Shown piece by piece: positions 47,633 to 59,141 of a stretch of DNA of 64,000 bases (the first letter of the stretch is position 1; each line of letters opens with the position of its first letter). Source of the stretch: Cornus controversa (taxonomy: Eukaryota; Streptophyta; Magnoliopsida; Cornales; Cornaceae). Both the position numbers and the translations under genes were made by a program. The DNA lies in contig CM048846.1 of the NCBI GenBank assembly GCA_026545225.1, positions 55,556,270 to 55,620,269 of the forward strand, written 5' to 3'. Under the pieces are notes generated by a model that saw only the letters and a program-made list of their open reading frames with translations, was not told the origin of the DNA and did no database searches.

Positions 47633-49187
47633 TGTTACTCAAGAATTGACTCTAGAGGGGGGGGGGGGGGGTTGAATAGAGTCTCTGGTAATAATAGATA
47701 ATTTTTAATTATCAATCTTCAATATGACAGAATTAATTTTACTTCTACTTAAGCAATAAATGTTCAATGAATAATTTAGCAATATAAAGCACAATATAAT
47801 AAGATAGAGATAGAGAGATCAAACACAATTGACACGATGATTTTTGTGAGGTTCGGAATTCCTACTCCTCGGCTCAACACCCTTCTTGAGACTTCCTGTG
47901 TCCAATATAGCTACTCCTTGCAGGTGGAGTGCAAAACCTTCTTACACAAGAGAAACTCCTTCTCTTAATCTTCCTTGGGTCACACCAACCCTTTGCTAAA
48001 GGAACAACCTCTTTTAGGCTTTCTTTGGATCAAACTGATCCTTTTGAATGAAAGAGTTTTATACAAGAATCTCTAAAAGATTGATTTACAATTTGAAGCT
48101 CTCAATATTTTTTTCTCTCACAATAGATAGATACACAAGTATAAGCTCACAGTCTAGAGAATAAATGAATCACAAGTGTTTAAAGCTCAAGTCTTTGAAA
48201 AACAGAGTTTATGAAATGAATGCTCAGATGATTTTATATAAGAATTGATTTTCTCAAGTTCAGTACTTGTAAGATTCATAGAGCCATTTCTTTTATAAAG
48301 AGGAGATCAGACAAGTCCGTTTCAAAGTGGTTGCACAAGTGGTTTGAAGCATTAAATACAGAAACTAGTCGTTAATTTTCTGAACCACCAGGTTTCGGTC
48401 GACTGATTATTTCATTGGTCGACTGAACCAAGTGTTTTGGTCGACTGAAGCTTAGATTCGGTCGACTGAAACTCCTCTATTTTGAAAACCCTACTGGAAT
48501 TTATTTCCAGTATTTATCAGTCGACAGATGAGTAGATTCGGTCGACTGATACGCTAGTTTCGGTCAACTGAAGCTGATCTTCGGTCGACTGAAACTCCCC
48601 TATTTTGTAAAGCCTACTCGAATTTAATTCCAGACTTGTTCAGTCGGCTGAAGAACTTTATCAGTAGACCAAAATTGCATGTATATGCTAGGGAACAGAT
48701 TTTTGAATGGTCATTTAGATGAGATGGTCAGTGATGAACTATGAGTGATGATCAAGATTTATATATGATCAAAAATGACATTTTGAAAAGATTTTTAGTG
48801 AAATATCATTGAAAGAGTTGAGCTTTACTTGAATTCAAATAGACTTTAACATTATTTCCTAAGTGCTCACCATCCTATCTACCCCTTCTTCAAAGTGGAT
48901 TGATCGGTTGAGTTCTTGAAGGAAATGGACACTTGTGTGAGATGTTTGATCCTGGAAGACTTTGAAACTTTGAATGCTTCCTTTTTTATGCTTCTTCACG
49001 ATCCGTTCTTGATTTCGTATGCCACTTCTTTGAGCTTGAAAGCGATGGTATTTCTTGAAATTTGTCTTTATATATGATCACTAGCATAATTACTCAAATG
49101 AAGACATTAGAAATAAAAACATCATAAATGATTTGTAATCATCAAAATTATAAGATTGCCCTTAGGTCAAAAACCTTCGGGTCAACA
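47633..49187 (-). mobile_element. Solo LTR (copia-like) nested in the Tat element
   Basis: 1555 bp beginning TGTTACTCAAG and ending CGGGTCAACA on plus, with perfect AGCTT duplications (47628-47632 and 49188-49192). On minus it begins TGTTGACCCGAAGG and ends with a C-run and CTCTAGAG, the ACCCCC..CTCTAG LTR end seen in many plant copia elements and also at 17205-17225. Its middle (48390-48680) has about nine copies of a GGTCGACTGAA unit. Confidence 0.8.
48390..48680. repeat. GGTCGACTGA repeats inside the solo LTR
   Basis: At least nine copies of GGTCGACTGA or close variants (each with the palindrome GTCGAC), spaced 17-60 bp, within a larger duplicated unit containing AAACTCC-CTATTTTG and TCCAG. 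Confidence 0.75.
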
Positions 49188-49319
49188 AGCTTTAATAGTA
49201 TCATTCCAACCATCATGCCAATGACTCATTTAGTTAAGAAACCTTAATTAATGAACCTTTATAGCATAGCTCTTGATAATGCAATGCGACAACCTTTACA
49301 GGATTTACCCGCTGTTTAC

Positions 49320-49745
49320 TAAAATTTCTTTTAACGGGTTGTGTCCCTGTAGGGTCAGTTGACAATGTTTTCAAGATTAATTATCCTACCTTTTTCATTA
49401 AAGGCCCTCTCAAGAGGTGTGCCCTCGTGGGTCTATTTGACAATGTTCTCGAAATTAATTTATCCCGCATTTTTTTTATTAAAGGTCCTTTGCAGAGGTG
49501 TGTCCCCTTAGGGTTGTGTTTTCATAAGACTTTGTTTCTGTAGGGCTGTTTAACAATGTTCTCGAAATTAATTCATCCAGCTTTTTCATTAAAAGCCCTC
49601 TGTTAGAGGTGTGCCCCCGTAGAGTTGTGCCCCCGTAGGGCTTTGTCCTTGTAGGGCTGTCTGACAATGTTCACAGAATTAATTCATCCCACCTTTTCCA
49701 TTAAAGGCCCTCTGCAGGAGGTGTGTCTCTGTAGGGCTGTTTGTT
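49320..49745. repeat. Tandem repeat, four copies of about 100-140 bp
   Basis: Each unit has GACAATGTTCTCGAAATTAA, a CATCCCACCTTTTTCATTAAA-like phrase and GGCCCTCTGCAGAGGTGTG followed by CCC-GTAGGGCTG. The copies are diverged. It lies between the solo LTR and the integrase remnant of the Tat element. Confidence 0.75.
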
Positions 49746-50201
49746 CACTTTTTGTTTTAGTTATAACAACATATTTTGAAACAAAAAAGGACTATTATTG
49801 AAATTTTAGTAACAAATAGAGAGTCATTCAAGAAAAACTTCGGAGCTATTGTTCTAAGGCTCGATACTAAACTAAGTTTTAGTTGGCACTATTAAAGTAA
49901 ATGTAACTTTTTAAAAAAAATTCTTACTAATAGTATTTCCTCAGATGCTCAGCATTCCAAAGATGTGTCAATTGCCTCCCTTCCAATGTCTCCAATCAAT
50001 ATGCCCCCTATCGCTAAGTTTGGATAACTCTATACGAGCCCTCCCATTTAGGAGCCAGTTTCTTGGTGCATAGGGGTTTGGTTGCCTGAGTTACTTCACG
50101 GAGGACTAGGTCTCCAAGTTGAAAACTCGGCCTCCAGGTTAAAAACTCCTCTGCTTGGCTCAAGCATTGTAGTACGAGGACATGGCTTGCTGATACACCG
50201 C

Positions 50202-51634
50202 TGATCGGCGTTGAATGTTACGCATTCTAGCCTCTTAACTTATGTATTTTATTCTCTTAATGATAGATTATTTTGTAATTTTACTTCATTTTAGTGTTTT
50301 CTGTATTTTCAGGGCCTTAATGATTATTTCAGTTAAAACCGTAATTTTGGGCTTTTAAAGATGACATGCAAGATGGTTAGATGAAGCATACATTAAAGGG
50401 ATCCATTGAACTCCATATTTTAACTCAAATCAACCCAAGGAAGAGGTCCAACAAAATTACAACTGCTTAAGAAGGTTTCAGGCCTGAAGCCCAAATCTGC
50501 CCATAATACAGTCTTAATCTCGTTTTGGAAAACGGACCATAAGTCTTATTTTTGAGCCTCAAATCTACATAATTTACGCGATGGGTTGAAAGAAATTTGA
50601 TTTTGCACACTTTTTTATTTCACGGAAATTCCGTGAATCGGACTTCTAGTGGGTCAAAAGTTGGGCCAAACGTCAGTAGGAAAAACCCACCTGATTAGTG
50701 CTGCGGGAAAACCTAATTAATTCCTAATGGGATTAGGAATTTGATGTATTCTCTTGGCTATTAATAGTGACAAATTAGGGCTGTATTGGGGAGGCTTGGC
50801 AGCAGCTTTGAAGAGCTTTTGGAATGGAGAATCATTGGAGAACAAGGCATATCATGAGCGGCTAGTTCAGCCACCAGGGTTTTGATGGAACCCTAACTAA
50901 ACATCACTGGTTTGATTGTTCTAATTATTGGGGATTTTTATATTTATTCATAGATTGTGTAATTTAGAGGATTCTTATTATAGAATTGAGCAATAAAGGT
51001 CTTACAAATTCAATTTCAATGATTTCTTATCTCGTCTTAGATATTTGATTGTTGTTATTGAACTCGTCCCTCTTATTTTTTGTGATCATAAGAGTGATTA
51101 TTACACAATGGTTTTCACTGAATATATCATTAAAAGCTTTGATGGATTATGCCTAGAGAAGATGAACCATATTGCACCCTAGATTAGAGTAGTCAGGCAG
51201 ATGGCCCATGCCAATTGAAGATAGTCCATGACTTAGCCTTAATCATATGTTATCTTCTTGATGGATGGAGGTGAGCTTGTAGCCACCGACACCACTTATG
51301 CATGATATGATACCCCATAGTTAGTTCAATTGACCATTGATTGTGAAGTTAGTGGTGAAATCAATTACCCTAGATTTATCTTATATTCTCTACACTCCTT
51401 AGTTTTTCTTGCTTTTGTTCAATTGCTTCATTAGATAATTTAGATATAAAAATCAGCAACTTATCTCTTTTAAATTTAATTAGAATTAATTATGTATATC
51501 CAACTTAGTCAGACCACAGTCCCTGAGGTTCGACACCCCTTTCAATAGCCCTATTCTGCAAGAAATTCGTTCTATTGCGAAGTGTGGTAATTTTTAATTG
51601 ATATACTTTTTGAGTCACACTCACACACGAATCA
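50202..51634 (+). mobile_element. Solo LTR nested in the Tat element (second)
   Basis: 1433 bp from TGATCGGCGTTGAATG to CACACGAATCA, flanked by perfect ACCGC duplications (50197-50201 and 51635-51639). It interrupts the Tat coding region between the protease and integrase remnants. A CCTGAGGTTCGACACC phrase near 51519-51534 resembles the LTR ends of Athila/Tat-type elements, suggesting Ty3/gypsy. Orientation is inferred from that phrase. Confidence 0.78.
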
Positions 51635-54125
51635 ACCGCCACCCGTACTCAGGCCTGTTCTTTTCTTTATTTTTGACTTCAAGGCCCTCTACACTTAATG
51701 TGACTGACATCTTTTTCTCTTTCAGGGAAGTAACGTAGCACTCTAAGGTCGTGACTTGATCTCCTCTTAGTTCCCCAATGCCGTATTCAGTAGGGAATCG
51801 CACGAGGAGATAGTAAATGGAGGTTACTACCCTCATGACATTCAACGTGACTCTTCCCATGATAACATTGTATGTAGATGGGCAATCTACCACAAAGAAG
51901 GTCATCATTTTAATGACTTGTCTTGGACTAGTACTAGCAGTTACTGGAAGGTTAACATTACTGAGTGGAGAGAATTTCTCCTTAGAGAACCCCATAAGTG
52001 GGGATTTTGTAGGCTTAAACTTTTCCCTACCAATGTTCATTTGGTCAAAGGTCCCTACAAACAGAATGTCAGCCGAATTGCCATTGTCAATCAATACTCG
52101 CCTAATTATAGAATTGGCGATAATCAGCGTGACCACTAAGGCATCGTCATATGGTTGCTGAACTCCCCTTGCATCAGCCTCTGAAAAGGTTATGATCTGA
52201 TCATCTAGTCGAGGGTACTTGGCTTGAGGGGGTGATTGGCTGACCTTGCCCACTTCACAAAAACTTTTGAATTTCCTTACTTGGGCTTTACGAGCCGACT
52301 TGGATTCTCCGCCGCTTGCAAGTCCACCCAAGATAACGTTGATTTCCCCCAATAAAGGATTTCTTCGAGTGTTGTCATATTTATTGTCCCCGTCCCATGG
52401 GCGGTTTCGTGCTCCCCTCTCATCTCCGGCCACAAATCTTTGTAGTTGGCCCCTACAAATCAGACTTTCAGTCTGCCTTTTCAAGTCTATACACTTATCT
52501 GTATCATGCCCATGGTTGTAATAGAAACTGTAATACTTGTCACAGGATCTCTTGGAGGAATCAGCTCTTAGTTTTGGGGGCCAGGCCACTGCCAGGTCAT
52601 CTTGGATGTAGAGGAAGATTTGGCTTATTGACATGTTTAATGGGGTAAAGGTGTTGAATCCCTTATCATGATGCGATGTTTTATCACTCTACTCCTATGA
52701 CGTCCTACCATACTTGGTGTCTTTATCTTCCTCACTGGAATATCCCCCTCTTTTCTTATATGCATTTCTTGCGTCAAAGGCATCCTTTGCGTTCATGTAC
52801 TTTTAGCCCTTTGTGAGTAGCTCGAACATGCTTTCTGGAGGGTGCTTGGAAATTGAGTGTAAGAATTTTGAAAGTAGTAAACATCCCATAAATGCGGTAA
52901 CTGCCACCTTATCATCCAGAGCATCAACCTACAATATCTCCTTTGTTAAACCGGTTGATGTAGTCTCCCAGCGATTCCCCTTTAGTTTGTCTCACATTTT
53001 GGAGATAGGTAGCCAGCTCCCTATGTCTCCAGGTAACGATGAATGTGCCAACAAACAGCTGACTCAATTCTTTAAAAGAATGTATGAATACGAGTTTCAA
53101 ACTATTAAATCAGGATCGGGTAGAGCCTTTTAAAGTAGTGGGGAAAGCTCTGCACATGATCTCATCTGGTACTGCTTGGAGGTGCATTAGTGCCTTGTAG
53201 GTTTCAAGTGATCCAGCGGGTCCTTGGTCCCATCAAAGCTTTCAACAGGGGGCATCTTGAACTTGTTAGGCAACAGACAATTCATTACTCCTGCAAAGAA
53301 AGGGAGGTTGGTTTGTTGAACCAGATCCTCCACTATAGTAAGGCCTTTCCCCTTCATGGCATGAGTCATGCTCTCTACCTTGGCTCTGAGGTCCTGCATC
53401 TCTATATCATAATAGGCAGCCTCCCTTGGATCCCTTGAGTCTCCATAAGTATGGGTCCTAAACCCCGAATCCCCCTGGGCACAAGCTCTCTCTAACAAGA
53501 CTAGGTGAGTTGGATTTGTCCCTTCTCAATCACTTTCCACTTGGCTCTAGGCCGTGTCATCTACCGGAACTCTACTGTCTTGCCTTGTGTCATCCCTTTC
53601 TAGATCAACCGACCTGAGGTGACTTCGTGATGGCACTGGTGCCACAGAAGGAAGGCGCTGCAGGATTGTCGCAGTTTGCTGGAGTACCTGGGCAATTCTA
53701 ATTCAAGTTCTAAACCTGGTATTCCAACGTTGTGACTCACTCCTGGTCATTTGGGATTTTGGGGCGTGCCCTAGGGAAGTCTCCTTGACCAGGGGGGCGC
53801 ATGCCTCCTTCTCTTATTATCGACAAGTTGTGACCTAGAACGTCTAGGGCAGCAGGCGAATCTTGTTTGGTTGAAAGGTTATGGCCGGCAGGAGGGTCTT
53901 GTCTAGAAGGGGGTCCTGTCTGGCTGGAGGATTATAACTAGCAGAAGGATCTTATCCGGCTAGAGGATTGTGACCGACAAGATTATATTCGATTAGAGGA
54001 TTGTGACCAGCAAGGGGATCCTATCCGACCATAGTCTCTAGCCCAGATCGTAGGTGCATCATGCTTCGTATATGATTCGTGTAGAACAATCATACTTATG
54101 ATCATTTCCCACAGACGACGCCAAC

Positions 54126-54490
54126 TGATGAAGCAGAAATCCACCCCGAGCTGGTCAAATGCCAACCTGTAAAAAACCAAGAGTAGAGCAGTCGGAAGGA
54201 CACCGGTGTGGTGCCGGCCGACTGTGCTCCGATAATCAAGTCAGATATCGAAAAGGCTTGTTAAAGCTAGAAAGGCACTTTAGATAGTATTAATTGCATC
54301 CCTGGCATATGGACCACCTCTGTATTTATAACGGTCAAATGGGAACGTGCCCTAGTAGGAGACTGACTCTTTAGTCCCTAGACTTATCTTGAGATAGAAA
54401 AGTCCTAGTCAAAGTTCATCTCTCACCCACATCATACAAATCACAATTGTCACATCATCGATTTCACAATCGGAGTCAAATACTCTATCA
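54126..54490 (-). repeat. 5' (right) LTR of the Tat element
   Basis: 365 bp, same ends as the left LTR, about 12% diverged from it by eye. Confidence 0.85.
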
Positions 54491-54495
54491 GCCAT

Positions 54496-55227
54496 CAACA
54501 AAACAAATACGAAGTATTTATTAACATCATGTGTTGATTCTTGGGTTCACGGTTGTGTCATCCCTTAATGCATTTAACATGATAGTAGTGCCATCACTTA
54601 ACACATTTAACACCGCAATACACAAGAGATAATGTTATATCAACTAAAAAAATAACATTCCATAGAAACATATATATATATACCCTAAACCTAAACCACT
54701 CCTTACTTTTCGCAAACCCGATAATTATAATTGAATATGCACACAGACACACACACACACACACATATATAATATTTTAAATATAGTATATTCTTAACAA
54801 ATCAGATTGGATCGAATCGAATTTTTGAGACCTTAATTCATAATATGACCCAATCTCTACAGATTCCTATTTTATGAATTTGCCATTGATCCGTTAATTT
54901 GATAATCCGATCCAATCCGCATGGATCAAATTAGATTGTCGGATAAAATAAGCACCCCTAATAACTGAACAATTTGTTATTATAATTCCACTTTTCTTAT
55001 AGCTATTGAATGTAACAATAGTATTAAGAGCCTGTTTGGCATTATTGTTAGAATGAAAAAAAAACGCTTTGTCAAAAAAGCTTTAATAAAATTATTGTTA
55101 GTAAAAAGTATGTTAGGTATTTGGTGATACATAATATAATTAAGGATAAATTGCGTTAAACCCACCTTAACTATCACGCTTTCGCTCTACCCCCAATGGG
55201 GTGACGGAACATATGGACGTTTAATGA
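54496..55227. other. Intergenic with a hAT-like end
   Basis: Contains (CA)n near 54746-54765, then GGATCGAATCG/CCGATCCAATCC repeats (54805-54930) ending GCACCCCTA at 54960. This looks like one end of a hAT-type non-autonomous element whose partner end may be TAGGAGTG at 44161. Confidence 0.35.
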
Positions 55228-55322
55228 GGACATAAAATGAAAAAAAAACATTTAATTAGGCACTACTTGGACATGAGGACATAAAATGAAAAAAAACATT
55301 TAATTAGGCACTACTTGGACAT
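55228..55322. repeat. Perfect tandem duplication, 48-49 bp
   Basis: ATGAGGACATAAAATGAAAA, followed by an A run and CATTTAATTAGGCACTACTTGGAC, occurs twice in direct succession (about 55228-55273 and 55274-55322). The copies differ by one A. Near-identity implies a recent event. Confidence 0.85.
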
Positions 55323-55329
55323 GTGCTTT

Positions 55330-56025
55330 ATGTATGTTTTTTAATTTTTTTTATTTGGTTAAATGACCAAAACGACGATGTTTCTCAGTTTAGGGTTTCA
55401 CAAATGAGTCACAATCGCAGCTCCCTACACTCAGTCTCATCCAAACCTACACTCACCCAAACCTCACACTCCACTCTCAATACACCATTGCAGCTATATG
55501 AATGGTGTTCAAAGTTCACGTTTAGTTATTGCATATTGTTCGAGTTTTTTGAGGTGTTGTTGGTCCCTATGGTGGTTCTTTTTTAGAAGACAAGATGATG
55601 GTGGTCTCGGTGTTGGCATGGTTCAAATTTATTACTTGTATTCATTTGTGATTTGTTTGTTTCAGGCTGAGAAATTATTAATTGTTTATGATTATAAAAT
55701 TAGGGCTTTTGTAGTTTAACAATATTGTATGTATTATTAAGTTGGTAGTATTGTATATTGTCAAAATCGAACACTTTTGCATGTGATACATATTTGAGAT
55801 ATATTTTTGTAATTGAAAAATTTTGGTGTTAAAATTGGATTGATCGAGTTGTAATTTTCAGTTTGATTTTTGTATCAATCATGGAAGTTGATGGTCAAGT
55901 GCGTAAATATCATCGATTTGATGAGAATATCATTTAGTATAGGTATGTGGTGAGAGAATACTATGCACTTTATGTTTTAAAGGTTTGAGTTGAAAAATCT
56001 TAGTTTTATTTATAATTTATTAGGG
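55330..56025. other. Unassigned stretch
   Basis: Short open frames on plus, none recognisable. No transposon boundary is seen. Confidence 0.3.
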
Positions 56026-56760
56026 TTTTTCAAACTCCGACCGGTCCTTGACGACCGATCGCACTTCTGTTTCAAATAGAAAAATGTTTTGACAAAAATT
56101 CTGCTTTCTTTTCAATTTGAAACTTTAAGGAAAGTCTTAATTTGTTTTGTAACTTATTTTTGAAGTAAACTTAGGATTCCTTTACCTATATATACTAATC
56201 TATGTTTTCTACATTTACGTTTTCAGAAAATCATAGTTTTAGAAAGATGACACTTTTGTGAATATTTTTAGGGCAAAAAATCATCTTTGATTTTTCTATC
56301 TTTTGAGAGCACACATCTATAATTCACGAGTGATAGTTATGATTTTATTCTCTATCTAATCGATCGTTCAAAGACTTCTTCAGAAATCTTCATTCGATTA
56401 GGACATTAGGTTTTCTGTTATTCTTCACTACTTGTTTGTGAAGAAAGATGAATCATATCGCACTACGAAAGGGACAGAATATTCGTGGAGTGTTCGTATT
56501 TTTTCAGCAACCCTTCTATAAAGATTGTGGTGTCAGTCTGAAGTCTGCAATAATTAAAAGTGGAGTCGCAAAAGTAAGTCTCAGGTGTTCAGTAATAAGT
56601 TTTTGGTAAAGTGGAGTGGGTGCGAGACTAAGACATAGTCTGTTGTACTTTGCTTCGACGATAATGGATTAGTTTTTTTGAGCCTCTACCTAATCAAATG
56701 AGTTCAAACACCTATTCATCCCCCTCTAGGAGTGTTTTATTTCCACAACCACTTCTACAC
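56026..56760 (+). mobile_element. Possible copia LTR fragment
   Basis: It ends in CACCTATTCATCCCCCTCTAGGAG, the same kind of terminal phrase as the copia LTR at 17205-17225. TATTAGG occurs just before it (56019-56025) and near 56780. Clear TG/CA ends could not be fixed. Confidence 0.35.
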
Positions 56761-57099
56761 CGCGAACTTATAACATATATTAGGTTTTTTTAAAAAAAAT
56801 TAGGGCTTTTTGCACTTTTACATTGTCAAAATAAGGCACTTTTCATATGAGATGTTTAACAATTTTAATGTCAACATAGGGTTTTCAAAATTAGGGTTGT
56901 TTTCACTTTTACAATGTCAAAATGTGGCCTTTTTGACATTTTCTCACATTTTGACATATTCAAACAAGACATAAGGTCTTGTTTAGTGATGTTCACTCCA
57001 AACGGGCGTGTTCATTATTTTTTATCAACAAATAAAGTTAGTAAAATAATAGTCTTTACTGTGTTCTTTATTTATTCTCACTTTTTTGCATGTGCCACT

Positions 57100-57765
57100 T
57101 ACTTGGACAGATCTCATGGTCATGTTATTCACACTTGAAATTTATCATTGTGGTAGGTTTGAGAATTCTAGGGGTTGTCATATAGTAGAGGCAGAATACA
57201 CTATATTGAAGGGGTTAATGATAACTTCATGTCATTTTTTTTTTAAATTCAAGACATTGCTGAAGAACTAAGTTATGGGAGGATGGTTGAGTTTTATTAA
57301 AAATCACCTTTGGTTAGTGGTAATGTGTCATTGAATAAGATTTCAAATGATATTTTCATTATTGAAAATCTTTATAGTTGAACCAACAAATCATGGAATT
57401 GTTGATGAAAAAGTTGTAGTGGGTGATAAAGATGGTTTAGAAGATGGTGAAAATGGTTCAGAAGATGTGGTAGTTGTAATGGGTGGTGAAAAAGTTCCAA
57501 TGGGTGATGAAGAAGCTATAATGGGTGATGAACAATTTTCTGATTTTGATTCAAAGTATGCCCCAGTGATGAGTTAAGGAGTCTTTGTGGGGCCTCAGAT
57601 GATGAGGTTGATGGAAGATACAAAGATTTTGATCTCCTCAAAGAGACTTGGAAGATGTAGAACTTGAAGTGGGCCTCAAATTTGCATAAACTGCTTAATT
57701 TAGAATGACTTTAATGAATTATGCAGTGAGAAAAATATTTGATATCTGTTGTGACAGCTAATAGT
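57100..57765 (+). mobile_element. Mutator-like transposase (MURA) N-terminal remnant
   Basis: Pieces of the plant MULE N-terminal region appear in order on plus in shifting frames: HCGRFEN near 57150, YGRMVEFY and SGNVSLNKIS near 57275-57340, an acidic stretch ending QFSDFDSKYAP near 57535-57565, then VELEVGLKFA and MNYAVRKIFDI near 57660-57745. That last block is the MuDR domain start in MURA. Stops and shifts occur repeatedly, and the catalytic DDE region is absent, so this is a fragment. It is cut on the right by the copia LTR at about 57750. Confidence 0.65.
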
Positions 57766-57949
57766 CAATTTTTTATTAATTAGGAGCATGATCAATTATT
57801 CCTTAATTAGGGGCATAATTTCAGTTTCCATATATTGTTGTTTTCCTTATTTTAGTTTTTGAGAACATTATATATTGAGATTGTAGTCACCTTTTTGAAT
57901 ATGAAATAAATAATATATTTCTCTCTCTTTAAGATTTCTCTCAATTTAG

Positions 57950-57952
<3 letters not shown>

Positions 57953-57990
<38 letters not shown>
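57953..57990. repeat. (AT)n microsatellite
   Basis: About 19 AT units inside the copia D LTR. Confidence 0.95.
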
Positions 57991-57993
<3 letters not shown>

Positions 57994-58539
57994 CATGGTA
58001 TCAAAATATTAAGGCTAAAGTTGGAGACCTAACATGAGTTTCTTCTTCTTAGTTTTTGTCTTTTCCTTTCTTTTTTTGTATAGTTGACTTTTCTTCTTTT
58101 TCTCTCTACCATTTGTATAGAGATGACCTAGAACCCTAGGTTCCAAAAAAAAATTTGTGTTTCTCTATAATTCTAACAGAGATGACTTGTAAAAAAAAAC
58201 CTTAAACCCTAAAAAATAAAATAGTATCTTTTTTCTTGATTTCGTGTTCAAAATTATGTAATTCTCTCACTTGAAACTTGTACTAAGATCGTCTTAGTTA
58301 TCATGGGTGATAATACCTACACTATTCCTCTCAGTTAAATGATCTAGGCTCGTCTCGAATCTCCTTGTCTTGGATATCATGGATTGTGGTGGTTACGGTA
58401 CCAAGAAACATACACATTGTGGCAACACCAATCATTCTGTTGATTACTGTTGGGAACTCCACAACAAGCCTGCATGGACAAATCATGCTACAGTTAAGGG
58501 GGATAACTCTAACTCCACAGTTGAGGAGCATATTTTTAT

Positions 58540-59141
58540 TGTAATACCCCGCTCCACCTAATGGTATGATATTATCCGCTTTGGGCCTAAGCCCGCATGA
58601 TTTTGCTCTTGGGTTTTACCCCAAAAGGCCTCATACCATTTGGAGAGAACACACTACATATAAGCACATCCCCTTCTCCACACCTAGGCGATATGGGATT
58701 GAGCACCCTGTAGCTTACCAGTGTGGTAGCTCAGCCTAGTGTCTTATCTTGCACCCGCCCACATCACACCTGCCCACAAGGGTGACTACAATCCACCCCG
58801 CGGGTGACTATAATCCACCCCCTATAAGGCCCGACATCTTCATCGGCACACTTTTGGCTAGGTTCAGGCTCTGATACCAACTATAATACCATGCTCCACC
58901 TGATGGTAAGATATTATCCTCTTTGGGCCTAAGCCTGCATGGTTTTGCTCTTGAGTTTTACCCCAAAAGGCCTCATACCATTTGGAAAGAACACACTACA
59001 TATAAGCACATTCTCTTCTCCACACCCAGGTGATGTGGGATTGAGCACCCTGTAGCCTGCCAGTATAGTAGCTCAGCCTAGTTCTTTTCCATCACACCCA
59101 CCCATAAAGGTTACTACAATCCACCTCGCGGGTGACAATAA
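58540..59141 (-). mobile_element. TRIM-like small LTR element
   Basis: Two LTR-like direct repeats of about 260-275 bp (58540-58817 and 58882-59141) share TACC-GCTCCACCT-ATGGTA, CTTTGGGCCTAAGCC and CCCCAAAAGGCCTCATACCA. They are separated by about 65 bp. Next to the right repeat is GGCTCTGATACCAAC, the reverse complement of a Met-tRNA primer site, and next to the left repeat is a CCCCCTATAAGG tract, so the element is on minus. TTATT borders both sides (58536-58540 and 59142-59146). It has no coding. Size and layout fit terminal-repeat retrotransposons in miniature. Confidence 0.75.

Larger units (their letters stand above)
44931..54490 (-). mobile_element. Ty3/gypsy Tat-type element (fossil) with nested solo LTRs
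   Basis: LTRs at 44931-45296 and 54126-54490 (TGATGAAGCAG to ACTCTATCA) with a perfect GCCAT target duplication (44926-44930 and 54491-54495). Orientation is minus: a TTGGCGTCGTCTGTGGGAA primer-site-like sequence lies just inside the right LTR, and an AACAGGGGGC purine tract (minus) lies next to the left LTR. Recognised parts are gag (about 53500-52250, zinc-knuckle-like YNHGHDTDKC), an aspartic protease (about 52170-51700, VLIDNGNSADILF) and an integrase C-terminal piece (about 50150-49960, KKLAPKWEGSYRVI). Reverse transcriptase was not recognised, and much of the left half is non-coding. By eye the LTRs differ by about 12%, several times older than chromovirus C. The copy is heavily broken. 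Confidence 0.85.

Noticed and set aside
49320-49745. CRISPR-like regular repeats
   Set aside because: Units are long, diverged and without unique spacers, in a plant nuclear genome.
52246-53438. Plus-strand open frames over 51800-53450
   Set aside because: They are antisense shadows of the Tat gag-protease region on minus.
55150-55200. Possible MITE near GAGCCTGTTTGGCATT (55029)
   Set aside because: The start resembles a Tourist end, but no matching inverted end with TTA flanks was found downstream.
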